From Hermatobates lingyangjiaoensis (Eukaryota > Arthropoda > Insecta > Hemiptera > Hermatobatidae), in assembly GCA_026182355.1 (NCBI GenBank), contig JAPFBL010000009.1, positions 992,001 to 1,056,000 of the forward strand: a stretch of 64,000 nt of DNA, given 5' to 3'. Below are positions 11,650 through 23,654 of the stretch, piece by piece. Numbering within the stretch: the stretch's first letter is position 1; the number at the start of each line of letters is the position of its first letter. Made by a program: the position numbers and the translations under genes. The notes beneath the pieces were generated by a model, which worked only from the letters and a program-made list of their open reading frames with translations, did no database searches and was not told the origin of the DNA.

Positions 11650-12005
11650 CAATACCTTCTTGATATAACTGTATATTTTCAAAATAACATGTCTTTATAT
11701 TTAGCCAAACACGACTTGAAACTTCATAACTTCGCATATGCGATGAATTTTCAATCCATTCAAAGCTTTGATTTTAAGTTGGACATACTCAAATCTACTG
11801 TCAAAGTTTCAGCTTGCTATGTCTCATGGTGGCTGAATTTACATGTGACAAAATTTTGCGGACAAACCGACAAACCAATATAGCGACAGACAGAAATTTT
11901 TCTAAGGGAGGATTCCGTTTCTCTAATGTATGAAACGTAAAGAAAACTTGAAATGAGTCAGTTCTAAGCAATGAAAAGACAAAACTTTTCTTTTGTTAAA
12001 TAGAT
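11650..12005 (+). repeat. Second copy of the 5.2-5.6 kb MITE-like repeat
   Basis: Shares AAAGTTTCAGCTTGCTATG, TGTGACAAAATTTTGCGGAC, TTTCTCTAATGTATGAAACG and TTGAAATGAGTCAGTTCTAA with the interior and right end of the element at 5158-5580. Its left inverted end is not visible, so it is probably truncated. Confidence 0.55.
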
Positions 12006-13170
12006 ATACTTGTACTACTGTCAGCCACTGGGCTACTCTGGTTCCATACCTTACTTTATTATATTGTTTACATTACTCAAATATGAAATTTAAAAAAGAT
12101 TTTTTTGTCAAATTATATATAATACATTATTTGAACTACTGTAATCGGCGAGCACGCAAACCACTGGCTATCCTGGCTCCATGCCTTTACTTTATTAATA
12201 ATTTATGTATACTCAACATTTTTTTAATTGTATGCATTTAATATCAGTAAGACGTATAGAATTTAAAAGAATGTTTGTTTAATAGATATTTTGTATAAAT
12301 TTTTTTTATACAAATGTTTCTTGTCATTTACTGATCATTAAGATTTCACTAAAAAATAACCGAATAAAAATCTTTGATTCTTTCAAAAAATTTAAATATT
12401 GGCCTTTAAATTTTGTGAATGAATCCAACATTTTTTGTTGCGCCATTAATGCGTAGAATAAACTATGTTAAAAATATTCAGTTCAAAGAGCCGATCAATC
12501 GATACCATATTTTGCATATAAAGAATGATAATCTCAGTTGCATATAAATGGCTCGAATCCAAATTACGATCAAATTATGAAAATCATTACCGTTGTAAAT
12601 TAGTGAGAAACCATTATTAATTAAACTTAATGGACCAAATACTTTAAACATTAGCATTGTTTTATTTAAATTTGACTTTTAACAAAGCATTTACAATTTA
12701 TAATATGTTTCATCCAACTAGTGAATGGTTTTCATTCGTTCCGCCTATTGTCATCTAACTTTTCCGTCCCACTTTACTCTTTTTGAAAACATCTTGCCCC
12801 ATTATGCCTTTATTCCAACTAAAAACTTCCTAGAGATCCACAACTTTCTTCTACTTCAAGTAGTAGTTTGATACTCCAACATGGAAATTACTAACATAAT
12901 TATGTTCATTTCTCTTTAGACTTTCAAATGCGGTATGCTTTTTTAAAATTGTTTTTCACTTGTTCCTTTTAAAATTTGTTTATGTATATAATTTAGTTTC
13001 TATTGCTCCCATTCTTAGTTCCCAATTAGTATTTCAGTAATTATATAATTTACACTTACACTCTTACTTCCTACTTACTTACTTACATTTACACTCTTTG
13101 AATTCACTGACTATTTTTCTTTGGAAATAATTTGTAATGTAATACTTAGTTTTTCTGTTTCAAAATGTAT
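12006..13170. other. Gene-free AT-rich stretch
   Basis: No supported gene; a short (TTAC)n run at 13071-13086. Confidence 0.5.
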
Positions 13171-13174
13171 ATTT

Positions 13175-13755
13175 CTGCCTATGAAAAAGGTTTTAATTAA
13201 AAACCGAAACGTAGGCATTGAGAGTTTAATTTGAACCTGAAGAACTGACTGAGTCCCGATAAATTATACTTTTGTTTGTTTTCCACGGTCGATACTTTTA
13301 TCAATTTTTATATAGGTATATATATATATATATTACGTTTCACGTTTAAATTACAAACACAGATCAAAGGAGTAAACACACTTACTGTCTCTAATTTTCG
13401 GTTGAACAGTATTGGTTCCAACCGTCGCTTCACAAGTGTGCTTGGTGTCCCTATCTCAACTCTCCTGGTGACTGTTCAACCGAAAATTAGAGACAGTAGG
13501 TGTGTTTTTTCCTTTGCTTCGTCAGAGTCAAAAACCCAACTGAGTTGGGTTTTTGACTCTGACGAAGCAAAGGAACAAACACATCTACTGTATATTGTAT
13601 ATTTTGTATATATATATATATATAACAAAATATACAATATATAATATAATATAGTTATAATATATATAATATCAAGACTCGGACAGTTCTTCAGGTTGAA
13701 ATTAAACTCTCATTGCCAATGTTCGGTTTTTTATTTTAAACCTTTTTCATAGACC
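13175..13755. mobile_element. Nested ribozyme-element cluster (families I, B, A)
   Basis: Outer inverted arms of family I (about 13180-13268 and 13672-13752) share CCTATGAAAAAGG-type hairpins, an AACCGAA motif, GGCATTGAGAG and GAACCTGAAGAACTG. Between them are a family B palindrome (13336-13505) and a family A central palindrome (13511-13575, centre CCCAACTGAGTTGGG), then (TA)n. The layout suggests successive insertions into one element's TA repeat. Confidence 0.55.
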
Positions 13756-14299
13756 TAAAAAAAAGAAGAAATATAAGAAATAATTCAATCATTCAAAAAT
13801 CAAACATACATAAGAAGCGCACATAGTTACAAATAAGAAAATACAATAGAAATTTTAACAATAGGTTAGTGAGAGGACTTGTATAAAATTTTGAAACAGA
13901 TAAACTAAGTATTACATTAGAGATTCTTTTAAAAAGAATACACTTTGCGAATTTCAGCAATAACTGTCTAGTTTGAATAAAAACGTGACACCGAGCTGGA
14001 AACAAGGAAGGCAACAAAATTACACCAGGCAACTAAAAAATCACTATTACTTTTTGCGATTTTTTGCGAATTTGAATGATTTTTGAATGATTATATTATT
14101 TCTTATATTTTCACAAAGTGGAGTTATACAGGTTTGACATCCCTGTTATACGAGTAAGTAAAATGGGGTAAACAGGAGAGAGAGTTGAGAGAGGAATCAG
14201 TAATAGATAAAAACACTGCCAGTTGAAAAAACTTCCTAGACAAGGCTCTTCCTCACTTAGTATTGAATCAAATATTACACATATAATATATAGTATAAC

Positions 14300-14450
14300 A
14301 AGATTTCACATAAACACATGAAATAACAATCAATGATCAACTGGAATCAACAATCAAAAAACTCTGTTGGGTTTTTGACTCTGACGAAGACCGCTTGTTA
14401 CGGTTGAAAGATCTTAGTTTTTTTCCCTTTTCATATTTCGTTTTATCATT
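14300..14450. mobile_element. Family A element with an abbreviated left arm
   Basis: The left arm keeps only the outer part (TTTCACATAAACAC to CAATGATCA, about 14303-14339). The right arm starts at TTGGGTTTTTGACTCTGACG (14367) and runs to TATTTCGTTTTATC. The core GACTCTGACGAAGACCG and CGGTTGAAAGATCTTAG is intact. Confidence 0.7.
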
Positions 14451-14687
14451 GAATATATACTATATATTATATTTTATATTATTTATATTTTATTATTATT
14501 TATTTTATATTATTATTTATTATTTATATTTTATATTATATTATAAGAATATAAAATAAACTATTAGTGATGTTGTATTTGCTCTATTATATTTCAAAAG
14601 TTATGATAGGGTGATGACCGTTACAATATTGTTAAACCTTAATTAGTTCTATACATTTGTCTTTTATGGTAAATCATAATAATTATT

Positions 14688-14935
14688 TTAACATTTACTT
14701 TCACATGTAATGTTTGCAGAAACATAATTATTTTTAAAAACCAGAAATAAATGAGTGAACAATCTTTCACTTTTTAATTGCTTCTGTTCTGCACGAGTTT
14801 TGACAGGTCCTACTAGAGGATTTTTAACTGCAAGATTCCTGCGACTAGCTGTCACTTTCTTAGGTAGACTGCGTGAAGTAGCTGCATCATTATGTTTTCT
14901 CATAGGACAAAAAGAGGTCCATTTTTTATGGTGTT
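14688..14935 (-). pseudogene. Short open frame of coding-like composition, unrecognised
   Basis: A minus-strand frame beginning MRKHNDAATSRSLPKK and continuing NLAVKNPLVG to RAEQKQLKSE is less AT-biased than its surroundings and looks protein-like; it extends upstream as CQHHKKWTSFCP before a stop. After about residue 50 the sequence becomes AT-rich and implausible. No clean splice sites frame it, so it may be an exon remnant or a retrocopy fragment. Function unknown. Confidence 0.3.
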
Positions 14936-14939
14936 GACA

Positions 14940-15735
14940 TCAACTCATAAATCATCAGAAAATTGTAATTCAAGTCCATTAATGCTAAATTAACTTATTC
15001 ATCAGGATCTGATACATCAAGATCATTATAACATAGATATAATTAGGAATTTGGTTAATAATACCAATTACTTAATTGTTAATTAACTAATTGTTAATTA
15101 ATAATTGTTATTAACTAAAGTTAATTAATATAATTAAATAAATATAGTTAAATATGCTTGAGTTAATTAATAATAATCTATTAGGTTTCTGTAAGTACTC
15201 CTGAAGCAGAAGATTGTGTAAAGCCAACGCATTCTAGCGGTATATTCAGTAGTTACACCATACAAAACATACCAAGATCAATAGTAGCTAATTCTAATTT
15301 TTCTAACATTGGTTTTTAATGAAATAACACGATTTTCAAAAAAAAAGGTGCTAGTATATTTGAATTATTTCTTGATGTTGTTGTGGAAGTGAAGAAAATT
15401 TAGCAGAACTCAGTTGAATAGTTAATCAATATCTATTTAAAGAATTACTACTTCATTATATGAATAAAAACGTTGCTATGTTTGTATATAATCATTTTTG
15501 AACTTTATTAGATAAAGTATTGTAAAATAATTGTTATAAAAAATAAATAGATTAATATTCTAGTTCAAATAATAAAACAATATAATGATGTAAATAGATA
15601 AAGGTTAATATACCTTAAATTTTATAATAGTTATAAATGTTTATAATTACGAATGGGAGTCTTGGTTATTATACTTTAGTATCTGGATTACATATCTTCA
15701 TTTAGTATGAATATTAAGCTGAAACGTGACTGTCT
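14940..15735. other. Gene-free AT-rich stretch
   Basis: Contains repeated TTAATTAA/TTGTTAATTAA motifs at 15060-15180; nothing else supported. Confidence 0.5.
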
Positions 15736-15807
15736 GCCTCCTTAGCTCAGTGGTAGAGCACTGGTCTCGTAAACCAGGGGTCGTGAGTTCAAACCTCACA
15801 GGAGGCA
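15736..15807 (+). tRNA. tRNA-Thr (anticodon CGT)
   Basis: Complete cloverleaf. Acceptor GCCTCCT/AGGAGGC, D arm GCTC-AGTGGTA-GAGC, anticodon stem CTGGT/ACCAG with loop CTCGTAA (anticodon CGT, codon ACG), T arm GTGAG/CTCAC with loop TTCAAAC, discriminator A. Boxes A and B are intact, there is no intron, and a TTTT pol III terminator follows at 15814-15817. It looks functional. Confidence 0.93.
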
Positions 15808-16199
15808 CTTTAATTTTGCACTCTTCGGCCTTTTTCTTACACTTCTTACATACAAATATCCATAGAAAAGAAAATTGGAAATATAAGTAAAAAAAAAAGT
15901 TTCCAGCATTAATAAGTAATCAAAGAATTTTTATTTTTCTTGAATAAACTACCGCGACAGTATCTGCGTTAAAAAAGCAATTAAAAAAAACAAAATGTTT
16001 ATAGAAAATTTGAATAATTTTAAATTGTGCAATCAGATAACATGAGGATTCACTTATTATAAATTAAAAAAATAAAATAAAGTCTCGTTCATAAAAATAA
16101 AATTGTTTTTAAAGATTAGTTTGGTGTCTTTTTCTTTCCGTGAATTTATTTACAACAGGATATACAACAGGATTTGACAGTGACACATAAAATAAAACT
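15808..16199. other. Gene-free stretch
   Basis: AT-rich, nothing supported beyond the tRNA terminator. Confidence 0.5.
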
Positions 16200-16310
16200 A
16201 ACGTTTAATAACCAACCACAGTAAGAAAATAAGAAAAATAACTGAGATATTTCAACCAAAACCAATGGTTTCATCAGAGATTTTTAAAAATCTCTAATGT
16301 AAGTCTCCTG
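16200..16310 (-). mobile_element. Diverged family A-like ribozyme element
   Basis: On the minus strand: AATCT, CTGATGA, A, ACC...GGTT hairpin, GAA, ATATCT, then a tail with the family A-like TTATTTTCTTACTGTGGTTGG. A short inverted AGAGATTTTTAAAAATCTCT (16276-16295) marks the junction end. Confidence 0.55.
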
Positions 16311-16431
16311 TAAACAATTTGATGCATTCTGAAAGTCCTTTCATTTTCTGGTTGCCTAGAATTCCTATTTTATTTACATATTATATTTTTCTAAGCTTTT
16401 TTATCATTGTTTTTTTGTTGAATGTTCGGAT

Positions 16432-16470
<39 letters not shown>

Positions 16471-16486
16471 TAACTTATATATAGTG

Positions 16487-16540
<54 letters not shown>

Positions 16541-16543
<3 letters not shown>

Positions 16544-16915
16544 TGACACCAAATTTAGCTGACATCTGTTTGTTAACAGGTTTCTCAATTTTTCTAAATA
16601 ACACTCTGGTTATTTCGTCTACACAATAAAGTACATCTCCTATTGTCGACATTTTTCGAATGATCAACATTCATCATCAGGACGTGAATAACATCTAAGG
16701 TGAATTATCTGGTTTATTAACCATTTGGTTTATTAATAAACCAGATAATTCACCTTAGATGTTATTCAAGTCCTGATGATGAATGTTGATCATTCGAAAC
16801 ATGTCGACTACAGGAGATGTACTTTAAAAACAGGTTCAGCTAAATTTGGTGCCGTTTTCAATAAATAATGTTTGTATCAAGGAAGGACTGCTACCAAAAT
16901 TTACCATTATATATA
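16541..16915. mobile_element. Palindromic PLE fragment (family D)
   Basis: Inverted arms join near 16715-16722 and share about 60 nt upstream of the ribozyme core, the core, and downstream sequence. The left arm encodes an FRKIEKPVNKQMSAKFGVIFN peptide and meets (TA)n right after FN. The right arm has a deletion and ends VCIKEGLLPKFT before (TA)n at 16910. The peptides match the PLE-like N-terminal ORF of the other family D loci. Confidence 0.7.
16769..16809 (+). ncRNA. Hammerhead-ribozyme-like motif (family D)
   Basis: Stem I AGTC/GACT (16769-16772, 16806-16809), CTGATGA (16773-16779), extra T, stem II GAATG/CATTC, GAA, stem III ACATGT (16799-16804), C before the expected cleavage, giving the favoured GUC triplet. 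The minus-strand partner in the left arm is altered (ACATTTTTCG region and a mutated GAAA). Confidence 0.6.
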
Positions 16916-18738
16916 TATAAGTGTGTGTGTAAGTGCGAGTGTGTGTGTGTGCGTGTGTGTGCTTGTATATATGGGTATAGGTGTGGCTATGTGTCAATGA
17001 TTTCAGTTTCATTGTATTTCTATGAAAGATTTTACATAAATTAGATAGAATTATCTTAAATAAGTAAACCTTTACTAAGGACGGTTTTTGTTGAATTCTA
17101 AAAAAAAAACGATTTTCAAATTGTTCTTGACTAAAGACAGACTAAAGGACAGAAGCGGCTGCTGATAGCAGTTGTATGTACAAAATAGTTGATACCTTGA
17201 CAGAACATTAATTACGTTTGCTGCCCCAGGGTTACTGATACCCACAAACAGCCATTGCTGATAGTGTACAAATGCTTGACACCTGCATAGTTGATTCACC
17301 ACATTGCTATTCAAAATATTTTAAATGCTTCACAAAGGAGTGAAAAAAGACTTGCTTCAACATGACGAATACCCCAGTCAAACAAAATTCAAACAAAAAA
17401 ATTCAAGTTACATAAAAATAAAAATTCTTGACAGTTTTAGTATGAATGAATTCATGATGGAAACTAAAGTGTTCACTATAATATAGAAGACACAAAGCCG
17501 TATGTCTTTATTTTTAAATTGTATTTATTCTGTACGTAATATAGTGAAATGAAAGTATTGTATTCAAGTTTATAAATTAAAATTTCTGTATCTAGTTTTC
17601 ATCGGAATATTCCTCATAAAACCTTCTGAGTCCAATGAAATCGGTTTCGTAATTGGTCTGTACATTAAATAAGGTATGTATTAAGTGTGGCAAAATCAGA
17701 AATAGCTAAAATCACTAAATTTCGTATTTAGTGATATGATATAATTTAAATTTTAATGATAAATTTAATGAAAAATTTCTCTTAGTTCTGACACATAGTA
17801 AGCTGAGTGCTTGATGATAAATTCGGTGCAATAATTTGAATAATTGCACTTTATAAAGGAATAATTTATATCAAAAAGGATCAGTTTATTTAATTTCTCA
17901 AAATCACATGATTTTGATTATCAATACTGTAGTTCAAGCCTTTTATTTGAGAATTGATATGTACAGTATGAAGTCCAATAGAAATTGTCTTTTAGCGTCA
18001 AAAGTTCAAAAACCTATATTGTAATAGAGATAAATTAATTTGTAAGGCACTCTATATCATAGGATTTTAACAAATTACAGTGAAATATAGGAAATACATA
18101 TTAAAGTTGATCTATTAAACAGAGAGAGAAAAAAACATTTGTTTAGTAAATATCAAGGCGGGAACTTGTGAGACTATAGCAACGCTTCAAGATACAATAT
18201 GCGCAAGTTTTATCAGATAAAAAATGTGGATGTGGCCAAAGATTGTATTGGATAATAGACATTTCTTCGATAAAACCTGATATGTTTCATACGTTTCGTT
18301 TTACTAAGAAGTTCAAATAATAACTTCTAACGCTTCTCTTTACAACTATATATTTAAAATGGTTTGAGTTTCATTTTTTAATCTGTTGTTTGTCACCTTT
18401 TGTGGCAAAGTCCTAAAGTATTCTCAATGAGCCTTGGCATGTAAAAATATCTCATAAATAGCGGAATAAAAGAAATATCGAATAAAGCCAATAATGATTT
18501 ATAGAAGAATTTTTGTGTTCCCTACAATTTTAGTTATGAAAATGTTAATTTGGGTTTGGCCTTCAAATAATGATGAAAGTAATGACTCTTTTTTTAAAAA
18601 CATCGAAAGTTGTAGGTTTGTAATAAAATTTATTTTATGGAATCTGTGGCCTTTACGGTTTCCCAAACTTAATCTGTAATTGCATTTTTGTTGAGGAAAG
18701 AAGGTTGATTAGGGTAGAATTGATGAGGTACATGGGTA
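16916..18738. other. Gene-free stretch with a (TG)n tract
   Basis: (TG)n-rich at 16920-16966, then AT-rich DNA with only short AT-biased open frames. Confidence 0.5.
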
Positions 18739-18739
18739 A

Positions 18740-19110
18740 TGAATTGTTTCAAATTGAAGTGGGTCAGATGATTGGAGACGGTGCAGGTGAGCTAGGGAGG
18801 AGCCCAGGCCGTTGGGCTATTTGTAGCCAGTCGCCCATTGATGTCGGCTCGACCTTGGCTCGCCCTCGTTCTGGAACAGTTGCTTCGCAGGCGGTCGACC
18901 GTGCCCAAGGCCGTTCTACCTCCTCACGCGCTGGTAGTTTGACTGCGCCACGACTTGGTCTCTTGGCCCCCTGAAGCCCACGAGCACTGCTAGTCTTCCT
19001 TAACCATTTGTGGTGTCTGTGGTCAAAGTGGCTTGCTCAGGAGGCAATCTGCGTCTAGGGCCTCATGCAGTCCCACCAAACCTCTCTTCAATCAGCCATT
19101 CAGAAAAACA
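18740..19110. promoter_or_regulatory. GC-richer island, candidate conserved non-coding element
   Basis: High-GC, CpG-containing block with GGCTCGACC, CGGTCGACCG and GCGCGCTGG-like runs, isolated in AT-rich DNA. An 89-codon frame (18705-18974) crosses it, but its residue usage (RSPGRWAICS, SRAGSLTAP) looks like GC-rich non-coding DNA. No copies elsewhere in the window. Confidence 0.3.
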
Positions 19111-19329
19111 CAGTCAAATACTGTCAAAAGAAATCCACAGCCAAGAACGCAAGCATCTTTAATCCCACTTACTGGCTTCAGATATCAATTCAAGACTGAA
19201 TGCTAAAATTTTAGATAGACTACCTGTGAGTCCACTCCTGTTCTGGCACATGTAAAAGTTACTTTTGCTGACTGAGGACACAACAAAATAACTAACTTAC
19301 TCCGCAGTTTAATAATATTTAAGTCAAAT

Positions 19330-19580
19330 ATTGTATCACAAATTCAATAATATTGCAACAGTTTGATAGATAGAATAGATGTATTTTATATAATCGGGAT
19401 TCGATCAATTTTCTAGGTACAACCGATTACACAATATACCTATTCTATCAAACGGTTGATATATTATTGAATTTGTTATATATATTTGGGTTTATAAGAG
19501 AACAGATAAGGGTTTTGATGAGGAGATAAGAAGAATGTATGTAGAATGAACCTAGAAAATTGACCGAATCCCGATTACAT
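19330..19580. repeat. Nested foldback element (family I-like)
   Basis: Two overlapping inverted pairs: AATTCAATAATATTG...GATAGAATAG (19338-19379) against 19439-19476, and CGGGATTCG...TTTTCTAGG (19396-19418) against CCTAGAAAATTGACCGAATCCCG (19550-19573). The CCCGAT terminus is shared with the family I copies at 13.2 and 49.7 kb. Confidence 0.5.
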
Positions 19581-20529
19581 AATACACTAATATTATATAA
19601 ATATATTATTTTTTATATGCAAGTTAATAAAAATACTGAGAGAAATTTCAAGCAAACCTTTAATGGCTTCTTCTCCAGTACGAACATTTTCTCTGATCTG
19701 TTTACCAACCCCTGTCATGATAATCCAGACGGAATAGTAATTGTCTAGCATTAAATTGATTAAGTAGCACTATTAATGTTAAAAAGTCGAATTTATAGGA
19801 GTTAAAAAATAAAACTTCAGTTCTTTAACAAACCAAAATACAACGATGCATTTCACCTACCCATGTGGTCAACTTCAGGTTAAAATATTAAGAAATTACT
19901 TTATATAAATCGTAAAGTTTGTTATCTAAAATAGTTATTAAATATATTACCAGTTATTTCATTTATGGACTAAAGTTGTTATTTAGCTCTTATAATAAGA
20001 TTTTTTCAAATTACATAGTAACATTAGAACAAAATTGCTGACATAAAATTTTAGCGTATCTTCCTCATGCGTAGATGGTCACCATTTTAATTTTAGTAGA
20101 TTAATAAGAAATGATTATTTCTTTAAATTTCTTTTTAAAAAATAAAATTAAAACCAGGCATTTTGGGGATGGAACAGATTATTTATTTTCATATTATTTC
20201 AATGCTAAAAAGTGCTTCGTAATACGAGCTCGGTCTAGAACCGAATTAAATTCGTACTGCGAGGATCTATTGTTTACTAACGAAAATTCGATTTGAAGCA
20301 TTGACACTTATTATTTTTTATGATTCAATGAGTTTCAAGCACTAATAAGATTAGTAAACTTCAAAATTCAAAAAATTTTGGTAATGAGCGAGGTTGTTGT
20401 TTCAGTAAATTCAAAAGAAGTTTTTATTCAAAGCTGTTATAATAGCATTCTTCTGCAGGTCGTGTTAGCTTGCTGAAAGATATGAGTAAATCGAAAATTC
20501 AAAACAAAGAAGAAATTGTTGCTTCAAAT

Positions 20530-20890
20530 TGAGGTGAGGGTGAGGAAGTGATTGGAATTGGGATGAAGCACTTAAGGCGGCACGGGTGACTAAGATGCGA
20601 TAGGAGAAGGAAGCAGGAAGGTGTGGGAGCCGCGGTCGATCGGCGAAGGGAAGCGAGCTGTGGAGGAGCAGTGTCGGATCTATGGTAGGATAAGCAGACT
20701 GACACGCCGCCTACCCGACCAACCTTCCCGCCCAACACAATAGAGGATCCATCAAATGAGCCGACGTTGCTCTAATTGGCACCACACCTCAGGCGGGCCA
20801 GCTCAAATTCCAACTCCTATTTGCTGCCCCTTTCAGTCACATTCCAAGCAACGATTCCTCGATATTCCAACCAACAATCATAGCACATAG
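20530..20890. promoter_or_regulatory. GC-richer island, candidate conserved non-coding element
   Basis: About 350 bases of elevated GC with CCGCGGTCGATCGGCG and GACACGCCGCC, next to the 87-bp repeat array. No convincing ORF or element ends. Confidence 0.3.
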
Positions 20891-20894
20891 ACTT

Positions 20895-21425
20895 TGTCTT
20901 AGTTCTGGGGTAATAAAATAAGTAATGTTCGTTTATTTCTTCTGAAGAAAATAACTTCAACCATCATAATGATAACCACTAATATTTAGACAATCTTAAT
21001 GATGGATGCGATAAAGTGTTTACTGCTTCTAATGAACTAATGAATGAATCATTATGATCACCTTTAATACTTAGAATACTAACTTAGTTCTGGGATGCTA
21101 CGTTGCTTTTAACGCTCCTGACGAAATAATTTATGCATTGATGACAATCTTTAGTATTAAGACTACTGTTCTACTTCTGGCAGGTTATGTTGCTGGTAAT
21201 GCATTTAATGAAATATTGAATGCATCATGATTAAAATCTTTAATATTTAGACTAGTCTTAGTTGTGGCAGGTTAAGTTGCCTTTAATGCTTCTCATGAAA
21301 TGATGTGGATCATGATGACAATCTCTAATATTTATACTATTGTTTTAGTTCTGGATGGTAATGCTGTCTTTAATTCTTCTAAGGAAACAATGTGTTCATC
21401 TTAATCATATTCATTATCATAGCTA
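20895..21425. repeat. 87-bp tandem repeat array
   Basis: A unit beginning TTAGTTCTGG recurs at 21085, 21172, 21259 and 21346, exactly 87 bp apart each time; an earlier related start is at about 20900. Units are diverged but share ATGACAATCTTTAATATTTA and a TTGCTTTTAATGCTTCT-type block. No ORF is maintained. Confidence 0.85.
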
Positions 21426-21429
21426 TTAT

Positions 21430-22791
21430 GATAATAGCTTTGAGCCTTGGACAGTTTTATAAATTGACATGCAATAAAAAAGTTACTGCTCACACAAATA
21501 TGCTCTGCTAAAAAATCAGATTTTAGGAAAACATTTCTTTATAATGAGGAATCAAAATAAAAACGGTTATTTAAACTTTATGGAGGTTTCTGGAATACTT
21601 TGAAAGATAAACAATGATTTCAAATCTCAGAATGATAATAACACTGTCACTCATTGACGAATCCCCAATCGTGATTACAGATCAGCATTTATGGCTAACA
21701 TAATATCAGATAAAATTCAAGTTATTAAGTAATATCAGTAAATAAAACCTATTGTAAAACAAAAAAAAAATTGAATTCTTCTTTTCAGTCAAGAATTACA
21801 TGTAATTGTTACCTATTGTAACAACTATTTCAAATAGAATAAATAAGAACCTTTTTTTCTTATCAAGTCTTCAAAGATAACTAGTTAAAATGAGCTAAAA
21901 ACATAAGCGAAACTAATAAGCGATAAAAATCAAAATACATATATAACTGTAAAAAACTGTTTAGGATAACTCTGACAGATCTTTAACAGGGGGCTGGAAG
22001 GATATAGATAGAAATCTCTTTGAATCCATTCCCCAAAAATAAACTCAAGGCTACAGCCCCATAAGTTCCCCATATTATCTCAGGCCTTAGTTTTTGTAAA
22101 GTCTTCCACACATCCATGCTTATTATATCGAAATTCTACTCCTAAAACCGATTAGTGGCATTATACATCTTTCAGACTTTGAATTTTCATTATAAGAATC
22201 ATTTATGTTAAATTCATTAGAAAAATACTGAAAAATTTCTAAATGAATTCTTAAGTAAACTTCCATTACTCCACTCATGTAGTTGCAATAATTACATATA
22301 ATATATGTAATATATTATGCATAATATAGTAAAATAATTACATATAATTCATTAAGGTTGTCTATAAATTATTACTTTGAATAAAAAAATATACTCGTAT
22401 GTTAATAAAAACGGTAACTAGTAATTATTAAATATATTATAATATACATAATAAATGTTTTATAATATATTATAAAAAATATTATAACCAATTGTTGGTT
22501 CACTACTAAAGACTAATACAATTAATTAAATAATCACAACTCAAAAGTAATCAAATCAAAGTTGTTAGTAGTCTTAAAGAAAACATGGATTAAGGCAAGA
22601 CCACTCCATTAACTGTCAAGATGTCTTAATCCATTAAATTGTTTCTGATTTTATTGGGATACAGAGAATTTTAATGAAATCGATTTCTTTCCTGTGAAAA
22701 GACTTAATAACACAAATTAATTAATAAAAACCACTTCAACTAAATTGCTTGTCAATTATTACACCAAATTTTCAGTGCTTGATTATTTTAC

Positions 22792-22796
<5 letters not shown>
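21430..22796. other. Gene-free AT-rich stretch
   Basis: No supported gene. Includes diffuse AT inverted repeats near 22280-22490. Confidence 0.5.
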
Positions 22797-22830
<34 letters not shown>

Positions 22831-22833
<3 letters not shown>

Positions 22834-22964
22834 GGGCAGAGACAGAGAGAGAGAAAGTTGACTGTACCGTACTCTTCTCACGGCACCACTTCCTCTCCTG
22901 AAGATTAATGTGGTCAAAATATTGAAAGTAAGTCATACTGTGTGATCTGTTTTTTCTGTTTTAT
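22831..22964 (+). mobile_element. Short ribozyme-type element between (TA)n tracts
   Basis: Runs from a (GA)-rich start through TCCTCTCCTGAAGATTAATG and ATATTGAAAGTAAG to a TTTTCTGTTTTATG tail, with (TA)n on both sides. The core is CTGAAGA (22898-22904) ... GAAA with a weak stem II, so it is a poor match to the motif. Confidence 0.4.
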
Positions 22965-22984
22965 GTATATATATATATATATAT

Positions 22985-23312
22985 ATATCATTAAAGATCT
23001 TGCCAACATTAAGTTTAGTATGTTTCCTACATACCTTTTCAAGGTTTCGAATGCTACCTTTCCATCTCTGTGGTATCATATAAATTAACTCACCGATTTT
23101 TTTATCTAATAACACAAATTAATTAATAAATACCACTTCAACTAAATTGCTTGTCAATTATTACACCAAATTTATATGATACCACAGAGATGGAAAGGTA
23201 GCATTCGAAACCTTGAAAAGGTATGTAGGAAACATACTAAACTTAATGTTGGCAAGATCTTTAATGAGGTATGTTTAAAAGAAGGTCTGCTCCCAAAGTA
23301 TACCAATATATA
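22985..23312. mobile_element. Palindromic PLE fragment (family D)
   Basis: Inverted arms (about 22985-23080 and 23175-23312) encode WKGSIRNLEKVCRKHTKL, NVGKIFNE and, in the right arm only, VCLKEGLLPKYTN. The left arm enters (TA)n right after FND; the right arm enters it right after YTN. The spacer (23103-23174) contains a direct copy of sequence also found at 22708-22752. Confidence 0.7.
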
Positions 23313-23351
23313 TATATATATATAAAACGAACTTCTGTCTTTGACAACGTA

Positions 23352-23622
23352 GTATGAGCCGTTTATTTTGAAAGTGGCCTAATTCCATTTTCCAAAAAAA
23401 TTTAGCTAGCTATTTAAATAATTACATTTTTACGTTATCTTTACCTTTTGCAGCAAATTGTACAAAATTTATTTAAAATTACTAAGTTTTTTTATAACAA
23501 AAATTAGTTGATAAATAAAATGACAATATTTTTAAATTTTGTAAAACGCAAACCCTTAAATATGTCGATTTTAACATAAATGGAATTAGGCCACTTTCAA
23601 AATAAGCGGCTCGTATAAATAT
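23352..23622. mobile_element. MITE with about 38-bp terminal inverted repeats
   Basis: GAGCCGTTTATTTTGAAAGT plus GGCCTAATTCCATTT at the left is inverted as AAATGGAATTAGGCC plus ACTTTCAAAATAAGCGGCTC at the right, flanked by TA. The roughly 195-bp interior is AT-rich and non-coding. A TA target duplication suggests a Tc1/mariner-type mobiliser, but the family is unidentified. Confidence 0.65.
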
Positions 23623-23654
23623 CAACAATAATTTTTATATCAACCCAAATGTCA

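Noticed and set aside
18705..18974. 89-codon frame in a GC-rich island
   Set aside because: Composition explains the lack of stops; no motif, splice context or homologous copy.
20499..20738. 79-codon minus-strand frame
   Set aside because: A low-complexity S/P-rich product of a GC-rich island, without coding signs.
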